Shown here: piece after piece, positions 1 to 10,489 of the stretch
How positions within the stretch are numbered: position 1 is the stretch's first letter
Layout: each line of letters starts with the position of its first letter
Assembly (NCBI GenBank): GCA_006384855.1
Contig: VCJN01002673.1
Location: 124,001 to 188,000 of the forward strand
Reading direction: 5' to 3'
Length of the DNA stretch: 64,000 nucleotides
Source: Tetraselmis striata
Lineage: Eukaryota; Chlorophyta; Chlorodendrophyceae; Chlorodendrales; Chlorodendraceae
Made by a program: the position numbers and the translations under genes
The notes under the pieces: model-generated
Seen by the model: only the letters and a program-made list of their open reading frames with translations
Database searches by the model: none
What the model was told of the DNA's origin: nothing

Positions 1-23
1 CCTAACGCGATGCAGTGCAAGGC

Positions 24-627
24 ATGAACGTGGACACGTGCCTGGAGGACGCTGAAGACTCGACGGACGAGAGCTACGAAGCACGTTTCGTGTGCCACTG
101 GGGTATGGAGCAGCTGGTGGCAGCTGAATATCGCTTTATTTGCTGCCGGCAATAGGTTCCAGCACCCCCTACTTGACCGAGGTCGAGGAGGCTGCCGCTT
201 TGATCATCGGTGCTCTCTCCCCGGCGGATAAAGGCGATGCCAACCCTACCAGAACCCCCGCCGTGGAAAGGTGATTCCGAGATGCCAGTGCAGTTGGTGC
301 TGGCTGCTTGCACGCGTGCTGCCTTATGCATGTGGTGACGACGTCACAACGACTGAATTATTTGTCTTTTGTTATTTTAACTTAGGTCCGGCATCGACAT
401 GAACGGCAACCCACTGCAGGAGCAATCTACCGGCTCCAGCTCCCCTCCCCAGTTCAGTCGTCCAGCTCCCGTCCCCCGTGCTGCTCAAGCCCCCCCGCTG
501 CATGATACGACCAACATGCAAACGGCTTCAGCTAGGCGTGTGCGTGTGACCTCCAACTTCGTTGATACGGCGAGGATGCAAGCTCGGCGTCAACACAAGC
601 AAGCGCATATGCGAGCGGCAACAACAG
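24..627 (+). CDS. Partial multi-exon gene, unknown product
   Basis: I do not recognise the product. Three exons fit together in phase: 24-102 (ATG at 24, donor GTATGG), 156-270 (acceptor AATAG, donor GTGATT) and 386-627 (acceptor CTTAG, donor GTAAGC). The joined peptide has an acidic, Asp/Glu-rich start, a middle with LTEVEEAAALIIGALSPADK, and a Ser/Pro/Gln-rich, then basic tail (MQARRQHKQAHMR). The first intron is only 53 bases. The coding frame may also be open upstream of the ATG, so the true start could lie outside the window. If the last donor is not used, the frame ends at 725. No downstream exon was found. Confidence 0.4.
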
Positions 628-727
628 GTAAGCAGCCCACGAGCAGCCAACACCTTAGCCGTGGGCAACGGATGGCAGGCATGGTAATAGACAACACCAC
701 CTCACACTGTGATATTCAGATGTGACA

Positions 728-1294
728 TACGGGTGACGAAGCACTACTACTAGCGACTATTATTTATCCGTGAAGGCTGCTGCTGGTGGCGGCACGTCCA
801 TCCAGTTACGTGCGAGTACATCCGGCGTTATTGCCGGCGGGCGATAAATCCTTTTTGTCATCATTCTGGTAGTCGTACTAGCCCGGTGAATTGTTACATG
901 GCACTTACGTATAAGGTACAAGGTTGTCCGTGTGGTACCGGGTAGTACGCGATATATTTATTAAGCCGGTACCGGGTATCTAGTACGAACCCGGGCGCGA
1001 TGACGAGTGGTCCTGTGGATAACTACGACTATTAGTACATGGGAGCGCAAATCGCAGCCGTACTATTCGGCCAAAGTGGGGAATTTTGTGTACATTATAG
1101 CTAGTACTGCTGAACGGGCCTGCCAGCCGTCCGATCAAAGGTCATCAGATGGGCGGTTTGGCTGCCATGTTTTGCCAAAGAGTGCTCACGTTACATAAAT
1201 ATTCGCGAGGGGGAGGGCGGGGCCAGGCAGCGGTTTGCCGAAGAATGTTTGAATTACAATATTCGCGACAGCTGCCATCGGGGAATGTGGCCCC
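728..1294. other. No gene recognised
   Basis: Mixed-composition DNA with short GGTACCGGGTA-type near-palindromes around 930-985. No open frame with protein-like character was seen on either strand. Confidence 0.3.
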
Positions 1295-1362
1295 GGGGGG
1301 GGGGGGGGGGGGGAGGCGGGCGGGCGTGGTCCCCCCGCCGCCCCCCCCCCCCCCCCCCCCCC
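1295..1362. repeat. Adjacent poly-G and poly-C runs
   Basis: G19 at about 1295-1313 is followed 27 bases later by C22 at about 1341-1362. The two runs are complementary and could pair as a hairpin, or form quadruplex and i-motif structures on opposite strands. Confidence 0.9.
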
Positions 1363-1409
1363 GCCGCTCCCGCCGGGGGAGTGAGGGGAGGGGGGTAAGG
1401 GGGCGGGGG

Positions 1410-2135
1410 CTACTGCTTGTTCTTGCGTGCCCGGGGGACCCTCCGCTTCGACGATCTCGCTGCCTCCGCCTCCGCCTCCGCCTCCGCCTCCGCCTCCGCC
1501 TGCGCCTCCGACTCCGCCTCCGACTCCGCGACCGTCAGTTTCTTACCTCGGCGTTTCTTCACTGGCCTCTTCCGCTTCTTGTCATCCGTCAGTGTCTTCA
1601 CCACCCCGGGAGGCTGTGCCGTCGACGACGCCGCCATGAGCTTCCTTACCTTCGCGTCGGGACGCCCCCTGTGCCCAGACACCCACAACAAGCCACAATC
1701 GTTTCGCCTTTAAGCGGCTGAGGATGCGGCCTCCTCGGCCACCACGAGTTGCGCCGCTGGCACTGTGGAAGCCTTGGCGTTGAGGTGGGCCTTACGGCGC
1801 TCCCGGACGAACCTGCGCGCGGCACAAGTTAGCCACGAGTGGGTGCGTGCTAATGTGGAGGATGGAGTGTTTTGTTGCGCGCCCACCTTGTCACGCGTTT
1901 CCTCATGTCTTTCTCGTCCTCCTCGATGCCGGCGGCGCGGACACGCGAGACAACAAGGCTCGCCGCCCACTTTTGCCCGGGGGGGCGAGGTCGGCCATGG
2001 CGCTGTGAGCGGTGAAGGGGGGGGGGGGGGGGCGGCCGAGGTGGAGAAACTAACACCCAGTCGACGACCGCCTTCCGCAGCAGTCAACGACACATCGGAG
2101 GCGAGAAGCAGCGCGCCACTACTATTTATATGCAC
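1410..2135 (-). pseudogene. Degenerate basic protein with possible BED-like finger
   Basis: Minus-strand frames hold a lysine/arginine block that looks like a nuclear localisation signal (KKRKRPVKKRRGKK). It is followed by an Ala-Glu repeat coded by the CCTCCG hexanucleotide tract. Upstream on the same strand, 1780-2000 aligns loosely by eye with the zinc-finger segment at 7.75-7.9 kb (shared TGAYAAGRTGG and CACTCGTG words). No single frame runs through the region, and a poly-G run interrupts it at 2017-2032. It is probably the remains of a transposon-encoded DNA-binding protein. Confidence 0.3.
1456..1525. repeat. (CCTCCG)n hexanucleotide tract
   Basis: About ten imperfect CCTCCG units, with CTGCGC and GACTCC variants at the right end. 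It codes (AE)n on the minus strand. Confidence 0.85.
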
Positions 2136-2288
2136 GTATTGTCAAGAGCTAGTCGGTGCGGCATTGTGTCGGTGTAATTTCGCAATGTTTATTGTTGAAG
2201 TAGCACGGCGTAATGGATACGGCGAGTGAATCCGGGATAATGTGTGCGGTAGGGCGCGCGTATATGTGCGCGACGAATGTGCGCGCGC

Positions 2289-2330
2289 AGCGTTGTGCGG
2301 CGGTGTGCGGCGGTGTGCGGCGGTGTGCAC
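2289..2330. repeat. Short GTGTGCGGCG tandem repeat
   Basis: Four imperfect 10-base units of GTGTGCGGCG type in a purine/pyrimidine-alternating GC context. Confidence 0.7.
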
Positions 2331-2449
2331 CGATGTTAATATAGTGTGAATATTATATCGGCCGTAGACGATCAGGTCTGGCAGCACCGCCCGTGCTTGT
2401 AAATAAGCGACAATGGATCTAGTCTCCCGCTAGTCTGTGCACCGCCAGT

Positions 2450-3600
2450 GCACTCCGCAAGCCTCGCCTCCATCCGCGTCGGAACCAGTAGTAAGTGTTG
2501 TTGTGTGCGCACATCGTGACAACATTACACGGTGGCAATTGCAATTATTAGCGGTGGATAATGTGAAGGCGTTTTCGAAATCGACGGAGAATGAGGCGGT
2601 GCTGGCGGAGTGCATTGGCGGTGCATAGAATAGCGTGTTGCTGGGGTTTTGGCTGCATCGGACGCCGTATTCCCACCCATCCGGCACGGAATGTCCGGTT
2701 TTCACACATTTGTGTGTTAATAAAGTGTGAATATTACGTATGCGTCTTTTACGCTGGGTGGATGGGCATCCGGCGTCCGATGCACCCCAATTATTTGCAG
2801 CACGCTACTCTACGCACCCCCAACGCACTCCGCAAGCCTCGCCTCCATCCGCGTCGGAACCGGTAGTAAGTGTTGTTGTGTGCGCACATCGTGACAACAT
2901 TACACGGTGGCAATTGCAATTAGCGGTGGATAATGTGAAGGCGTTTTCGAAATCGACAGAGAATGAGGCGGTGCTGGCGGAGTGCATTGGCGGTGCATAG
3001 AATAGCGTGTTGCTGGGGTTTTGGCTGCATCGGACGCCGTATTCCCACCCATCCGGCACGGAATGTCCGGTTTTCACACATTTGTGTGTTAATAAAGTGT
3101 GAATATTACGCGTCTTTTACGCCGGGTGGATGGGCATCCGGCGTCCGATGCACCCCAATTATTTGCAGCACGCTACTCTACGCACCCCCAACGCACTCCG
3201 CAAGCCTCGCCTCCATCCGCGTCGGAACCGGTAGTAAGTGTTGTTGTGTGCGCACATCGTGACAACATTACACGGTGGCAATTGCAATTAGCGGTGGATA
3301 ATGTGAAGGCGTTTTCGAAATCGACAGAGAATGAGGCGGTGCTGGCGGAGTGCATTGGCGGTGCATAGAATAGCGTGTTGCTGGGGTTTTGGCTGCATCG
3401 GACGCCGTATTCCCACCCATCCGGCACGGAATGTCCGGTTTTCACACATTTGCGTGTGAATATATATAGTGTGAATATTACGTACGCGTCTTTTACGCTG
3501 GGTGGATGGGCATCCGGCGTCCGATGCACCCCGAATCTCACCAACACGCTACTCTACGCACCCCCAACGCACTCCGCCACCCCCGCCTCTTTCCGCGCAG
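2450..3600. repeat. Tandem satellite, ~370-bp unit, three copies plus stub
   Basis: Units begin GCACTCCGCAAGCCTCGCCT at 2450, 2825 and 3193, with a diverged fourth start at 3569, so spacings are 375, 368 and 376 bases. The copies are almost identical apart from small indels (ATT, GTAT). Each unit contains an inverted repeat: TGCATCGGACGCC with CCCACCCATCC, then about 100 bases later GGATGGGCATCC with GGCGTCCGATGCA. Protein-like frames through the unit repeat with it and end at the same place each time, so I do not call them genes. Confidence 0.9.
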
Positions 3601-3689
3601 GTCCTACGTTCCATTGTATGTATATACATACATACGTACATGTACTGCTCCGAAACCAGCCCAAACTTAATGAGTGCACAAGTGTAAAT

Positions 3690-3833
3690 GGGGGGGGGGG
3701 GGGGGGGGGGGGGGATGTGGCGGCGGGGCATCCACTTCACACATACCCCGGCGATGCATGACAGATATTACATGCCGTGGCGGGTCGGCGGGCCGACCCG
3801 GCGGGCCGACCCGGCGGGGGGGGGGGGGGGGGG
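3690..3833. repeat. Two poly-G runs
   Basis: G25 at 3690-3714 and G18 at 3816-3833. The second is preceded by a short CGGGCCGACC duplication at 3789-3812. Confidence 0.9.
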
Positions 3834-4574
3834 CGTCTATTCAACTACACGTGCGACAGTGTCGTTTCGTGGAGCAGTATATGTGCCCGGCCTCATTTAT
3901 ACCGCCCCCTACCTGCGCTGCATGGTCCACCCCTACGAATTACTTAGCACAAACCGCCATTACTTAATAGGAACCTAGCACAGCCAGGCTTATATGCCCG
4001 CTTTGCCGATCAACTTCTACGCACTTTCCGTCCCTCAACCGCCGGACATGGGGGTTAAGCCGCCAGCCTCGGCAGTTGCTTAGCCAGACTTGGCATCCCG
4101 TACCGTGTCCATGGCTTCGCAGCTCTGCCGCCGGCACACGCCGAGTCCGGCGCTTGCTGCCGCGGGGTTGCGCACGCATGCACGCACGGTAATACGCCGC
4201 CGACGCCGCCACGCTTACTTCCACCACCTTCGCCAGCCGCAGCTTCGCACGCCTTTCCGCCGACATACGAAACGCACGAATCCCCCCCCCCCCCCCCCCC
4301 CCGTCCCCGCGTCATGTATATTATATTCGAGGCGACTATGCGGGGCGCAGCACACGCCGCGGCGTGGGTCGGCGGAGCGGCAGGCGGCGGGAGCCCTAAT
4401 GGCCGGGCAGTATCCACACCCACACAGGCACCGCCGCTCACCTCCGACGCGGATGAACCGCCTCCCAAAGGAAACATGCCGGTTGGTGGTAAGCCCAGCA
4501 GGCGTGGGGTGCCGGCGCCGGTACTGGTGCGACGGAGCTGTCGCGTCAGGAACCGCACCGCATGTGGAGCAACA

Positions 4575-5205
4575 CATGGCGGTGCCGGCCCCACCTATGT
4601 CTAGGGCCACCTCCTCACAACACCCCGCCACGACGGCGTCGGCCACCGCCGACGGCGCCGTTGCGGGGGGGGACGCCCTGCCAGGCGACGATGATGCGCC
4701 TGGTGCGCCGCGTCAGGAGGCGGAGGAGGCCGTGGTCGAGGCGACTGATCGGGCTGAGGGGGTTGTCGAGGCGAGCGAGGCTGCGCTCGCGCCACCCGCC
4801 CCGCAGCCACCTGCGGGACATGCCGACTTGCTCGTCGCCATGTTGACCGGAGCACTACGAGCAGTGGCGGGAGGCGGCCACATGCACTATCATGTGCGTG
4901 TCCTGGCCGGACGCCCGTCATGCGTGGACTGCGGCCAACGGACGGACTGGGAGTGTTGCTGCGACGGCACCCCGGCTTTGTGCGGCCCCAAGTACCCATG
5001 CATGGCGACCCATCAGCGGGCAGTCCCCTGCCCGACCACGGCCACGGTGAGGGCGGAGTTCCGCCATGTCAGGGACGCGTTCCACGACGCGACTCGCGCC
5101 GCCGTGTGTGAGGCTTCCGAGAAGGCACGCGCGGCTGGTAGGGTGCGCAGGGTGAGGCGGCGGACGGCCCAGGAGCTGAAGGAGAGCGAGACATGCCGTC
5201 AGTGA
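4575..5205 (+). CDS. ORF with C-terminal Cys-rich zinc-binding segment
   Basis: The frame is open from about 4090 to 5205, but the protein-like part starts near ATG 4575. It has a Pro/Ala/Glu-rich linker, then a segment around 4880-5030 spaced C-x2-C, W-x-C-x-C, L-C, P-C and H. Known family: cysteine-rich C-terminal domains of piggyBac-type transposases have similar spacing (C-x2-C, C-x2-C, LC, C-x3-H). A basic, helical tail with many Arg residues follows. No DDE catalytic core was found upstream, so this may be a transposase C-terminal remnant or a stand-alone protein. The start is uncertain. Confidence 0.35.
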
Positions 5206-5248
5206 GGTCGGGCGCAATGTCATTGGGTGGGGCACACGGACGTGTAAC

Positions 5249-5770
5249 ACTTGCACTTTGCGCGTACTGCTGGGTTACATCCAAGCGGTGTCACACTATG
5301 CAACCGGAAAGGCTGCGTTGCTACTGCAAACGATGCTACGCCTCACTCGGTAGCAACCGCTGCCCCGCCTATCCCACAGCCGCTGCCCCCCCCCCCCCCC
5401 CCCCCTCGCGCACCGTCCTGCGACCTCGCGTGGATCCACGCCACCAGCAGCTTGCACTTGCACTTTGCGCGTACTGCTGGGTTACATCCAGGCTGCGTCA
5501 CACTATGCAACCGGAAAGGCTGCGTTGCTACTGCAAACGATGCGACGCCTCACTCTGTAGCAACCGCTGCCGCGCCTATCCCACAGCCGCTGCCCCCCCC
5601 CCCCCCCCCCCCCCCCGCGCGGGATCCCCGCCATCAGCAGCTTGCACTTGCACTTTGCGCGTACTGCTGGGTTACATCCAGGCGGCGTCACACCGGAAAG
5701 GCTGCGTTGCTACTGCAAACGATGCTACGCCTCACTCGGTAGCAACCGCTGCCCCGCCCATCCCACTCGG
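5249..5770 (+). repeat. Three tandem ~200-bp units coding a Cys-rich motif
   Basis: Units start with CTTGCACTTTGCGCGTACTG near 5249, 5456 and 5645; the last is shortened. Units one and two each carry a poly-C run (5387-5405 and 5593-5616). A plus-strand frame codes, in units one and two, CAYC, then CYCKRC, then a further Cys-x4-Cys, ending in a Pro run. The poly-C length differs between units, so frame continuity is doubtful. Confidence 0.75.
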
Positions 5771-5930
5771 GATGCTGAGAGCAGCTAAAGGGCACCGGGG
5801 GCGGGGCAAGAGGGAGCAGGGCCATTGATTGTGGAAGAGCGGGGACCCGCTTGCATGCCATCGTATTATATCTTGCACAATATCTGTTGCTGCACTCATA
5901 TCTCACATCACTAGCTTAGCTATAGTGATC

Positions 5931-5947
5931 CCCCCCCCCCCCCCCCC
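5931..5947. repeat. Poly-C run
   Basis: A run of about 17 C in otherwise unremarkable sequence between the tandem repeat and the minus-strand gene. Confidence 0.9.
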
Positions 5948-6129
5948 GCACCGCGTACGCACAAGCCTGGGTATACGCATCAACTGCCCGCCGGGATGAG
6001 AAACTGGTATTGGTAGTGTGTCTGTGGGGTGGAGGGGGGGCAAAAGAGCTGCCAATTGCTGCCAAGCTGGTGCGTTACATTGGGGCAGGCGCTGGGCAGA
6101 CAATTGGGGCTCGCTTCAGAGCATTGTCT

Positions 6130-8084
6130 AGTGCCTATGCGGCTGCGCCGCCTCCGCCGCATGCAGACTCTCCGGGCTCACCAGCACCGCCACCTCAGTC
6201 ATGCGGCCCTGCATCCCGCAGCCCGCCGCCGCCAGCCAGATCAGAGGTATCCAGAAGCCAGTGCTGGGGTTGTTGCGGCATGACCGCATAGTTTTCAGCG
6301 GCTGCCGTCCACAGCTTGTAATGCATCCCTTTCCGCCGATTCCGCTGTATGCGCTGTCTTGGCGCCGCGCTGCCCCGGCCGCCGCGCCTTGGCGCCGCGC
6401 TGCCCCGGCCGCCGCGCCTTGGCGCCGCGCTGCCCCGGCCGCCGCGCCTGGGCGCCGCGCTGGGTATCGAGTCCTCCCCTCCCTAGTGAGCGCGTCCACC
6501 TGCGCCTTGCGCTCGGGGCCGTCCTCCTCCGTCACCACATTCTGCAACCCCCACCGCGTGACGAACCACGCAGCTCCTTGCATGCGCTTGTACATGTGCC
6601 CAAGCACCGCCTGGGGACGCGAAGCTCCTTCTCGGTCATGATCGCCTTCACCCGGGCCTCCTCGAGCAGCGGACCGGCGTTAAGAATGGAAAACGTTTCC
6701 ATGTGGTGCAAGCAGTCCTCCATGACCCAGCCGGACTGCACCGTCACCTTGCCTGACCCTGCAGTCATGGAGGGGAATGCCGTCACGCCCACGCCCACGC
6801 CCACGCCCGGGGGGGGGGGGGGGGGGGGTTACCTTTCGATTCTTGGACACTGCAAACGAAGGGCGCAACCCGCGTTCAAAGTTGCTGGGTATCGGGACTA
6901 AAGCCTGGCGCCGGTCTTCCTGCTTCATAGCTCGGAATCCAATGTGGCCCTGCACGGTGACAAATTTCCTCCAGAAGTCCCTTCCCAAGCCAAAAAAAAC
7001 AGGTGGAACGGCGCGAGGGGGAAGAGGTTGACCATGCTGACATAGCCCAGGACCACATGCACATGGCACACGCCATGGCAGCCAGTGTTCTGCTTGGCCT
7101 CCGCCAGCCGGGTTGTGTTGAACGCACGCCGGGCAAGGTGCGTGATTCACTGGACAAGTCATCGCCTTCATGGACGGTTACCAAGCGAGCCTCCCCGTCC
7201 GCATCCACAGGGGGGTGCTCCTGGGCAGCCGCCATAGCCTCCACAACCTGCCACGCCGACCGGGCGGGTGCGTGTGATTCCATACAACCGCAGTTGAGTG
7301 GTGCCACCAGCACGCAGGCCGGGCCCACTCACCTCTGAACGCAGAAGGCCCACAATGTCCCCGTCCTCGAAAACAGCGCGCCACTGGGTCGCCCCGCCGT
7401 AGTCCTCCAACACCCACTCGGTAACGACGCCGGTTATCACGCCGTAGTGCCATACTCCCCGGAACTTCTTGGCGATGACCTTCATGTAGAAGTCGCCGGG
7501 ATCGCCTTTCCATATCACGCCCTCATCGCGGGTTCCACGCCCGCCGGCGGCCACGCAGGCGCGTCGATGTCCATACCGTCTTCGCCAACGGGGTCCTCCC
7601 CCACGCCCATCACATCGTCCACCTTCGAGCCGCCGTCGTCCGAGACCGGCGCCGGCGGGCCGTTTCCGACGGCTGCAGCTACTCATGCTGCCGCCCCTGT
7701 TGTTGTTGCTGCTGCTGCTGCCGCCCCTGCTGCTGCTGCTTGTGATAAGGCGGCCTTGCGGCGCAACTTAGCCGCACGCTTCAACGAGTGGCTACAGTTC
7801 GGGAATTTTAGGAAGTGCCGCTCTCGCGCCATCTTATCACATGTGCCCGTCACGTTGCCCCGGCAGTGCTTGCATGAGTACACGCCATCCTTCGACACAC
7901 TCGCTATCCATCCCTTTGCCGGCATGCCTGCTGCCGCGCGCGGGGGGCGGGGGGGGGGGGGGGGGGTTGAGAGTTGGGGTGGATGTAACCCACCACCGGC
8001 AGGCAACACAGATGCGAGTGCGCGGCTGTCCGCGCTTGATTCAACGGTGAGCGGCGGTGACCGTGAGGCGACCCCGTACTTCAT
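6130..8084 (-). CDS. Multi-exon gene with BED-like zinc finger and Tudor-like segment
   Basis: Reading the minus strand from 8084, an early segment (about 7915-7785) shows C-x2-C, then R-x-R-H-x5-C, then a basic helix, which fits a BED-type zinc finger. An Ala run coded by CTG repeats follows. Next (about 7520-7330) comes DFYMKVIAKKFRGVW, GVI and AVFEDGDIVGLL, the pattern of Tudor/Agenet-like folds (F-x-G, then a DGD strand). Further exons at 7170-6830 (donor after AVSKNRK near 6832) and 6800-6530 are protein-like but unrecognised. Poly-G runs at 7950-7966 and 6809-6828 lie in or beside introns. Known families: BED fingers are typical of transposase and chromatin proteins. Exon borders are not fully resolved, and the gene may be transposon-derived. 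Confidence 0.4.
6361..6463. repeat. 30-bp minisatellite, 3.4 copies
   Basis: Perfect 30-base units at 6361-6390, 6391-6420 and 6421-6450, each starting GGCGCCGCGCTGCCCCGGCC, plus 13 bases of a fourth. The unit is a near match to the 30-base unit at 63.13-63.30 kb. Confidence 0.95.
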
Positions 8085-8950
8085 GCGCGTGCTGGGGCGT
8101 TACACAATCATCAGCAGTTAGGGCGGCTGCATTAAAACGCGCACCTACGAACACCACCTACCGCCTACCACCTACCGTACCACCTACATCCGCCCACACC
8201 TCCGCCCGTCGTGCCGCACATCGCCGCACACCGCGGGGTCAGCGGTCAGCGATGTGCGGTCAGCGATGTGCGGCGATGTGCAATGAGTGCGTACATCCGC
8301 CTGTACTTAGCCCGGGTGCTCCGCGTCGGCGGGCGACACGCGAGCCCGCGTGCGCATATCAATTTGATGAAATTATGGAAACGAGAAATTCATATAGTAC
8401 TTTACAGGTCGCGCGCGATAGTCGTCGCTACTGGGTATGAAATCCACGTCCCTCGTCCGTCCCGTATCGTCCCCGTATGTCGTCGTTCGTCACCAGTAGG
8501 GCACATTTACGTCACATCTGAATCTCACAGTGTCACAAGCCGCAGCTACACGGGCGAGGCAGACCGAGCAGAAGATCCCCCCCGCAGCGCAGCCCCCGGG
8601 CAGCAGTAGCAGGCCGCCGCGTCGCGGTGGCGGCCGCGGGCACTAGAGGTCCCATGTAATTACATTTTCTGGTTTGTTTCACAGTACTTTCGCACATTGA
8701 CCGACCCCACCTGCATGAAACTGAAAGTGACCGATACTCACCTGTTAAATTTGCCAGATAGGATTAAGCGTGCTTAAACGCGCTTAACTACAGTTAGAAG
8801 CTCCACTTTCATTGGCTCTTGGGCTGGCAACATCCATCCTGGCGCTTCTGCTCTGATAAAACCTCAAACCATCCGCCGCCCGCATGAGATTCATTTCCGC
8901 TGTCTCTATCACGCTGCCGGTATTTAGCGAACAGTAATGCAGGTCCCGCC
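8010..8950. repeat. Dispersed repeat related to 35.4-35.5 and 39.3-39.6 kb
   Basis: 8010-8085 matches the reverse complement of about 35415-35500 (shared GGCTGTCCGCGCTTG and GGTGAGCGGCG words). 8600-8850 matches 39300-39540 in the same orientation (shared GTTAAATTTGCCAG, then GAAGCTC, CATTGGC and CTGGC in order). No intact gene was seen; frames between 8057 and 8609 are low complexity. Confidence 0.55.
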
Positions 8951-9030
8951 CGTTATGTTTGAACCCCCGCGACTACTCGCGAGTAGTCGCGCTTACTGCC
9001 GCGCTTTTGTAATTTTCTATAGTATCGCAA

Positions 9031-10204
9031 ACTAAGCGGCGCTTCGCGCCGGGGATTTGTGGAGGTGCCCCTACCTCTTGGGTTGAGCGTGGTGCGGGAT
9101 GCGGGCCGCTTTTAGCCGGCTTGTAGTGTTGATCTTGTAATACTGTTGTTTCCGGGTAATAATGTTTTTAGCGTTAGATTTGTCAGTAATTTATTTTTCA
9201 AAAGAGACGTATTATTTTGTAAAACAGAATAAATCTGCAAGCCGCGTAAAAGCGGGCCGCTGACTACTGGTGTGCATTACAAAACGGCCGGTACCCAACC
9301 CACCGCTGAAAGTTGTATTACCCCCCCCCCCCCCCCCCCCCCCCCCCCAAAAAAAGCAGCACTACAAGATCAGCAATACAGTACAAGCCGCCTACATGCG
9401 GCCCGCATCCCGCACGAGGCCGCGCAGGTCGGGCCGGTCGTCAGGTCTACGGGGCGGGCACGGCGCGAATCGCCATGCCCGCCATCTGTACCGGCACCGG
9501 ACGCCGGACGCCGTCGTTCGACCGTCGCCCGTCCGTCGACGGACGCCGGGCCCCGGGTCGGTGGACTGCCCCGGCACCGCGGCGACCCCTTTTTACAACA
9601 TCATGATACAGCATATCCTCGGACCACCGTGTATATAGTCGCTAGTCGCTGTATAAATAAAGAGGGCGAGTGTGAAAGCCCTTATGAAATAAAGAGGGCG
9701 AGTCTCGCTTGCTGATTCAGTAGTAAAAACGCGCTGCGGTACCGCGTTATTTTGGCGTATCAGACGAATATATGACGTGCCTGGGCTAGAATACACGCGC
9801 ATCCATTCAGAACCTTACCGTCCTCGTACCTGTACCGTGAAATCAAACGACCGAACACCGAACGTATGACGGTTCATACTCGAAGCGCGTATGACGGAGG
9901 ACGGACGGAGGACATTCGTGATTTTTGCAATGTGTTTCCGGTATGATTCACGATAGATTCGTCTTAGTCGCAGGATTTTAACGGACTGTGGTAGGAGTGC
10001 CTAGAAATCAGACGAGCAAATATCGAACGTATGACGGTTCATTCACGAAGACGCAGCACACGAGGACGGAGGACGGACGGAGGACGGAGGACGCCTAAAA
10101 ATCCGTTATTCAACCGTATTGCAACCGGTATCGATTCTCTCGTATTCCAGGCAATTTCGGACGCAGGCTCTCCTTTTCCTCCGCTCAACCCAAGAGGTAG
10201 GGGA
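9031..10204 (-). mobile_element. Helitron2-like non-autonomous element, copy 1
   Basis: Read on the minus strand, the element starts TTCCCCTACCTCTTGGGTTG at 10204. The same 21-base word recurs inverted near its 3' end (9068-9088 versus 10183-10203). About 30 bases further on come a CGGCGC-GAA-GCGCCG hairpin (about 9037-9051) and the end, CTTAGT. Established knowledge: one 5'-terminal repeat matched by a subterminal 3' repeat followed by a short hairpin is the layout of Helitron2/Helentron elements and their non-autonomous derivatives. No Rep/helicase gene lies inside. The copy carries C28 at 9321-9348, where copies 2 and 3 have only CCC followed by A15-16. Confidence 0.7.
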
Positions 10205-10489
10205 AGTACTGTACTCGTGCCACTCCCGCCGTACCTTATACTGATGACTCGCGACTACTGGTGTGAATTATTGGTGCGACTACTTGCACTGCTGGTAGTG
10301 CCCTACAGTGATGACTCGCGACTACCTGTACTCCTGGCGCTACTCGTCACGCTATTCTCTAGTACTCAGTGCAATACATAGCTGCCGTACACATGCCTCC
10401 AGCCTAAAATAAAGTACTGTGGCGCTTAACGCTTAACGTTGCTACAAACATGCGCTTACTCGAGTTTACTATTGGGTAAGCGCGGTTGA
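10205..10489. other. Inter-element DNA with shared repeat end
   Basis: GATGACTCGCGACTAC occurs twice, about 70 bases apart (around 10243 and 10311). 10410-10515 closely matches 39836-39935 (TTTCGACGAGTG at its right edge), and part of it matches the reverse complement of about 34905-34950. It looks like the end of another dispersed repeat. Confidence 0.5.

Noticed and set aside
1410..6460. Poly-Pro and poly-Gly proteins
   Set aside because: They arise wherever a frame crosses a homopolymer or GC minisatellite, and the runs change length between repeat copies.
6361..6463. CRISPR-like array
   Set aside because: Units are contiguous with no spacers, as are those at 63.1 kb; a eukaryotic minisatellite.
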